From NCBI GenBank assembly GCA_964495075.1, contig CAZBUJ010000020.1, positions 4,710-68,709 on the forward strand: 64,000 nucleotides of DNA, written 5' to 3'. This document shows, piece after piece, positions 61,323-64,000 of this stretch (positions are counted from its first letter, which is position 1; every line of letters begins with the position of its first letter). A program made the position numbers and the translations under genes. The DNA comes from JAFGJQ01 sp964495075. Its GTDB lineage: Bacteria > Planctomycetota > Phycisphaerae > UBA1845. The notes beneath the pieces are model-generated. The model did no database searches, was not told the origin of the DNA, and saw only the letters and a program-made list of their open reading frames with translations.

Positions 61323-62251
61323 CCGCCGGACGGGTGCTTCACGTCTGCACGTCACCCGATAAACACGCCGCCAAGCGGGCTGTGCCGCAGGCCCTGTTCC
61401 GCACCGACCACGGACTCGACGCCGACGCCCACGCAGGACCGGGCCATCGCCAGGTAAGCCTGCTCGACGAGGCGGACATCGAAACCATGCGGGCCGACCG
61501 CCTCGATCTGCCAGCCGGCGCATTCGGTGAAAACGTCGTCGTGCGCGGAATCGCCATGGCGGAACTCGGCATCGGCACCCGCCTGCGCGTCGGAGAGGCC
61601 GAAATCGAGATCACCCAAATCGGCAAGGTATGCCACAATCGATGCGCCGTCTATGCCCGGGCCGGGGACTGCATCATGCCGCGGGCCGGGCTGTTCGCGC
61701 GGGTGACGCGCGATGGCATCGTGCGACCGGGCGACGCGATCGAGGTGACGATGCACGTGCCGCGCGACGCCACCCAGGCCGCCGTGCTCACGGTGTCGGA
61801 TCGCTGCGCGGCCGGAGAGGCGGAAGACCGGTCCGGACCCGCCGTGGTGACCGCGCTGCGCGACGCATTGCACACCCACATCGCGTGGCAGGGCGTGCGA
61901 CCCGATGTTCAAGAGACCCTGGAAGCGACCCTCCGCGATCTCGCCAGTCGCGGCCTCGACCTGGTAGTGACCGTCGGTGGCACCGGCTGCGGCCCCCGCG
62001 ACGCCACGCCCGAGGCGACCCGGGCCGTCATCCAACGCGAAGTGCCGGGCCTGGCCGAGGCCATGCGGGCCGCATCCGCCATCGTGACACCGCACGCATG
62101 GCTGCAACGCGGGCTGTGCGGGATCCGGAACGCGACCTTGATCATCAACCTGCCCGGCAGCCCCAACGCGGCCCGCGAAAACCTCGCCGCGATCCAACCC
62201 GCGCTGCCCCACGCGATCAACCTGCTCCGCGGCCACACCCGCCATGAATGA
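61319..62251 (+). CDS. MOSC domain fused to MogA/MoaB-type molybdopterin adenylyltransferase
   Basis: The 310-residue protein has an N-terminal MOSC domain (about 1-145), with AGPGHRQVSLLDEADIETMR, GAFGENVVVRGI and the Cys-containing GKVCHNRCAVYARAGDC. A MogA/MoaB domain (about 152-305) has AVLTVSDRCAAGEAEDRSGP, VVTVGGTGCGPRDATPEATR and NLPGSPNAARENL. MogA adenylylates molybdopterin before MoeA acts; MOSC domains carry sulfur to or bind the cofactor. ATG 61319 overlaps the moaC stop, so the genes are coupled. moaD and moaE are not in the window. Confidence 0.92.
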   Translation: MTAGRVLHVCTSPDKHAAKRAVPQALFRTDHGLDADAHAGPGHRQVSLLDEADIETMRADRLDLPAGAFGENVVVRGIAMAELGIGTRLRVGEAEIEITQIGKVCHNRCAVYARAGDCIMPRAGLFARVTRDGIVRPGDAIEVTMHVPRDATQAAVLTVSDRCAAGEAEDRSGPAVVTALRDALHTHIAWQGVRPDVQETLEATLRDLASRGLDLVVTVGGTGCGPRDATPEATRAVIQREVPGLAEAMRAASAIVTPHAWLQRGLCGIRNATLIINLPGSPNAARENLAAIQPALPHAINLLRGHTRHE

Positions 62252-62510
62252 CGACCGACACGCAGAGCCCCTGATTGCGAACGGACCGAGGGGTTTCCCT
62301 AATCGTCTCTTCCCTACAAGCCATACATGTTCCCCACTGGCGGAAGTCCCGCCACCACCGTGTGTAGATAGGAAATCTCGTGAACACGGTAACGAACACG
62401 TATTGCGTTTCATCGCCGCCCGCCGACTACGCCCAGCGTGAGTCTTGGCGATGAGGTGAGGCGGTGTTGCTCCGCCAGTGTCGATTTCCAACGGTGTCCG
62501 CGAATGCCGA

Positions 62511-62539
62511 TTGACAAGGAGTTCTGAAGTCTCTATTTT
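62511..62539 (+). promoter_or_regulatory. near-consensus promoter in a gene-poor region
   Basis: TTGACA (62511-62516), a 17-base spacer and TATTTT (62534-62539) are a good sigma-70 pair. The next gene starts 700 bases downstream at 63239. A second TTGACA at 62755-62760 has no convincing -10. The interval 62252-63238 has lower GC than its neighbours and no frame that I can support; it may hold an RNA or a long leader. Confidence 0.55.
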
Positions 62540-63238
62540 GATTGTCAGGCGCAGATGTTCGTCTTCCTAGTTTTACCGCAGCGCGTGTCGAGAGGCGAGG
62601 CACGTCGAATTCCTCGGCAAGTCGACGGATGTCTGAAAAACCTGAAACACGTCATGGGCCGATTACGTTTAGCTCTTTGAAGAGGGACACCGTCAGGCGG
62701 TTTCCGTTCGGCGCGGAAAGACGGGTTCGAGACGTGGCGAAATCAGGTTAACACTTGACAAAGTGGAAGGGGGAACGGTAACACGGACAATAGAGAAAAG
62801 TGGGGCGAATAGTGGCTTGCGGGCAATCACTAACCACCATCGCCCCGGGGATGTTGCATTGAGCGTTGACGCCGAGCGTTTAACGTTCGACGGCCGCGTT
62901 GCGCGGCGCTCCATACAACCCCTTCATTTTAGCTCTTCTTTCGCACAGGGTCAAGATTGCGCGGGTTTGGGGAGGGTTGGACGCGCGGTGATCCGTTGCG
63001 GTGTTTCATTATCGGGTGGCTGGGGGAAGCCGAGCAGTCGCGGGCGCTGTGCTCTCAGCGGTGTGCATGCGCACCACCGCAGCGCCCGCCGCAGGGCAAC
63101 AAGCCGGCGCAGCCAAGTCGTGCTGGCCGCGGGTAAAGAGGCGTGGTTATTGTGGCATATCCAACACACGGCATCCAGGGGTACGGGTTGTTCCGTAACG
63201 ACCGGTGCGGTCCGTGCGCGCCACTATGGAGGACAACA

Positions 63239-64000
63239 ATGAGAAGGGAACGAGTAACAGTCATGTGTACATTGGCCGGCATTCTCGTAATGGCCGTGGG
63301 ATTACCGGCAGTGGGGGACGGCCAGAGTGCATCCAAGAGTACGGGGGTGGAGGCGGGGCCGCGTGTGTTGGACGTCACGCGTACTGGTGCCATGGAAGTG
63401 GCACTTGGGGGCGAGCCGACGGCGATCCTGGAGATGTTGATTCCGGCGGAGTACGAGGACTCCTGCTTCAATGACATGGAGCCGGTGCAGATCGAAGTTC
63501 ATGTGAAGAACATCGATCCGCCGGACCAGGGCATCACCGGCGTGCAGTTTTTCCTGGAGTGGGAGCCGGGGTGCATGTGCATCACGGACATCCAGGAGCA
63601 GTGGGGGTTCCAGTACATCGAGGTCATCGATTGCGCGGCCGGCCGGGCCGACTTTGCGATGAACGATCTCGTCCCGCATTTTGGCGATGACATCTTCGCG
63701 GCGGTCATCACGGTGGTGCCGGTCGACGGGTCGTGTTTCCCCTGCCTGACGTACCGTCCGATCGGTCCGAGCGGTATTCCCAACAAGGTGGGTATCCCCG
63801 ATTCGCCGTTCGAGATCGCGTACTACCCGCCGGGGGATCCACGGGAGCCCGACTCCAGGTTGACGCTAATCCCGGCGGCCGGCGACTGCCTGCTCGGTCC
63901 GGACGGCGAGCCGCTGCACTGGGATCTCCAGGCGCCGTCGATCGAGTGTCCGCCGAGCGTCGAGGTTCCGATCACGCCGGGCGAGTGCACGGCCTACTTC
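63239..64000 (+). CDS. exported cohesin/HYR-like protein, 3' end cut by the window
   Basis: GGAGG (63228-63232) and ATG 63239 open a frame that runs off the right edge after 254 codons. The signal peptide is MRRERVTVMCTLAGILVMAV and on to about residue 28. A cohesin-like part follows (VQIEVHVKNIDPPDQGITGV, QFFLEWEPGCMCITDI), then Cys-containing loops and the start of an HYR-like module (APSIECPPSVEVPITPGECT). It is the fourth protein of this type downstream of 51593, interrupted only by the molybdenum cofactor genes. Confidence 0.78.
   Translation, partial: MRRERVTVMCTLAGILVMAVGLPAVGDGQSASKSTGVEAGPRVLDVTRTGAMEVALGGEPTAILEMLIPAEYEDSCFNDMEPVQIEVHVKNIDPPDQGITGVQFFLEWEPGCMCITDIQEQWGFQYIEVIDCAAGRADFAMNDLVPHFGDDIFAAVITVVPVDGSCFPCLTYRPIGPSGIPNKVGIPDSPFEIAYYPPGDPREPDSRLTLIPAAGDCLLGPDGEPLHWDLQAPSIECPPSVEVPITPGECTAYF

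Noticed and set aside
62715..62750. GGGTTCGAGAC stretch resembling a tRNA T-loop
   Set aside because: The flanking bases cannot form a five-pair T-stem and no acceptor or anticodon arm is found nearby.
62542..62751. 69-codon + strand frame downstream of the 62511 promoter
   Set aside because: No ribosome binding site, signal or domain; composition is like random sequence.
1..64000. CRISPR arrays, insertion sequences and tRNA genes
   Set aside because: I looked for regularly spaced repeats, transposase motifs and cloverleaf signatures and found none that hold up; a tool-based scan could still reveal a divergent tRNA.

Overview
The window is GC-rich DNA from a member of the Planctomycetota, most likely of Phycisphaerae type and probably a metagenome-derived contig (there is an N-filled gap at 37599-37608). 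Three things point this way: several exported proteins carrying cohesin-like, HYR-like and dockerin-like repeats; an orphan 5S rRNA gene of only about 105 nt, and short 5S rRNAs are known from Planctomycetales; and ribosomal proteins with unusual extensions. Taxonomy is inference; no 16S gene is present.

Region 1 (1-14213) is the S10/spc/alpha ribosomal superoperon: rplB-rpsS-rplV-rpsC-rplP-rpmC-rpsQ-rplN-rplX-rplE-rpsN-rpsH-rplF-rplR-rpsE-rplO-secY-map-rpmJ-rpsM-rpsK-rpsD-rpoA-rplQ, all on the + strand. rpmD, adk and infA are absent from their usual places. RpoA and L17 have long C-terminal tails. Region 2 (14341-19404) holds a HIT hydrolase, a processive family-2 glycosyltransferase, truB and a lipoprotein on the - strand, an FmdB-type zinc ribbon and two small membrane proteins.

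Region 3 (19376-22090) looks phage-derived: a holin-like small membrane protein, an ABC ATPase fused to a GNAT acetyltransferase (COG2401 type) behind a near-consensus promoter, and a CI/LexA-like self-cleaving repressor. GCRATATTC sites lie at both promoter regions, suggesting that the repressor controls the module and itself. This is the best candidate for an undescribed inducible system.

Region 4 (22109-31418) contains a membrane glycosyltransferase with a TPR tail, cdaA plus a YbbR-domain gene (c-di-AMP synthesis, with an altered DGA motif), the 5S rRNA gene with promoter and terminator, a 31-residue membrane microprotein, an SDR oxidoreductase, a sirtuin, a PocR-GAF-SpoIIE phosphatase and a lipoprotein. 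Region 5 (39805-31473, - strand) is a heavy-metal RND efflux operon: a Cys-rich exported ORF, a TolC-like factor, a CusB-like adaptor with three metal-binding motifs and a YHS domain (broken by the assembly gap), an enlarged CusA-like pump and a terminal 28-residue membrane microprotein.

Region 6 (40170-64000) contains two separated parts of a molybdenum cofactor locus: moaA at 40170, and moeA-moaC-MOSC/MogA at 59596-62251 beside a truncated molybdate/sulfate (MOT1-type) transporter. Between them lie GH38 and GH97 glycosidases with an unknown exported protein, an ABC-F ATPase, an FG-GAP remnant and three exported cohesin/HYR/dockerin-like proteins. A fourth such protein runs off the right edge. 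The layout suggests that secreted-protein genes were inserted into, or rearranged through, the molybdopterin locus.
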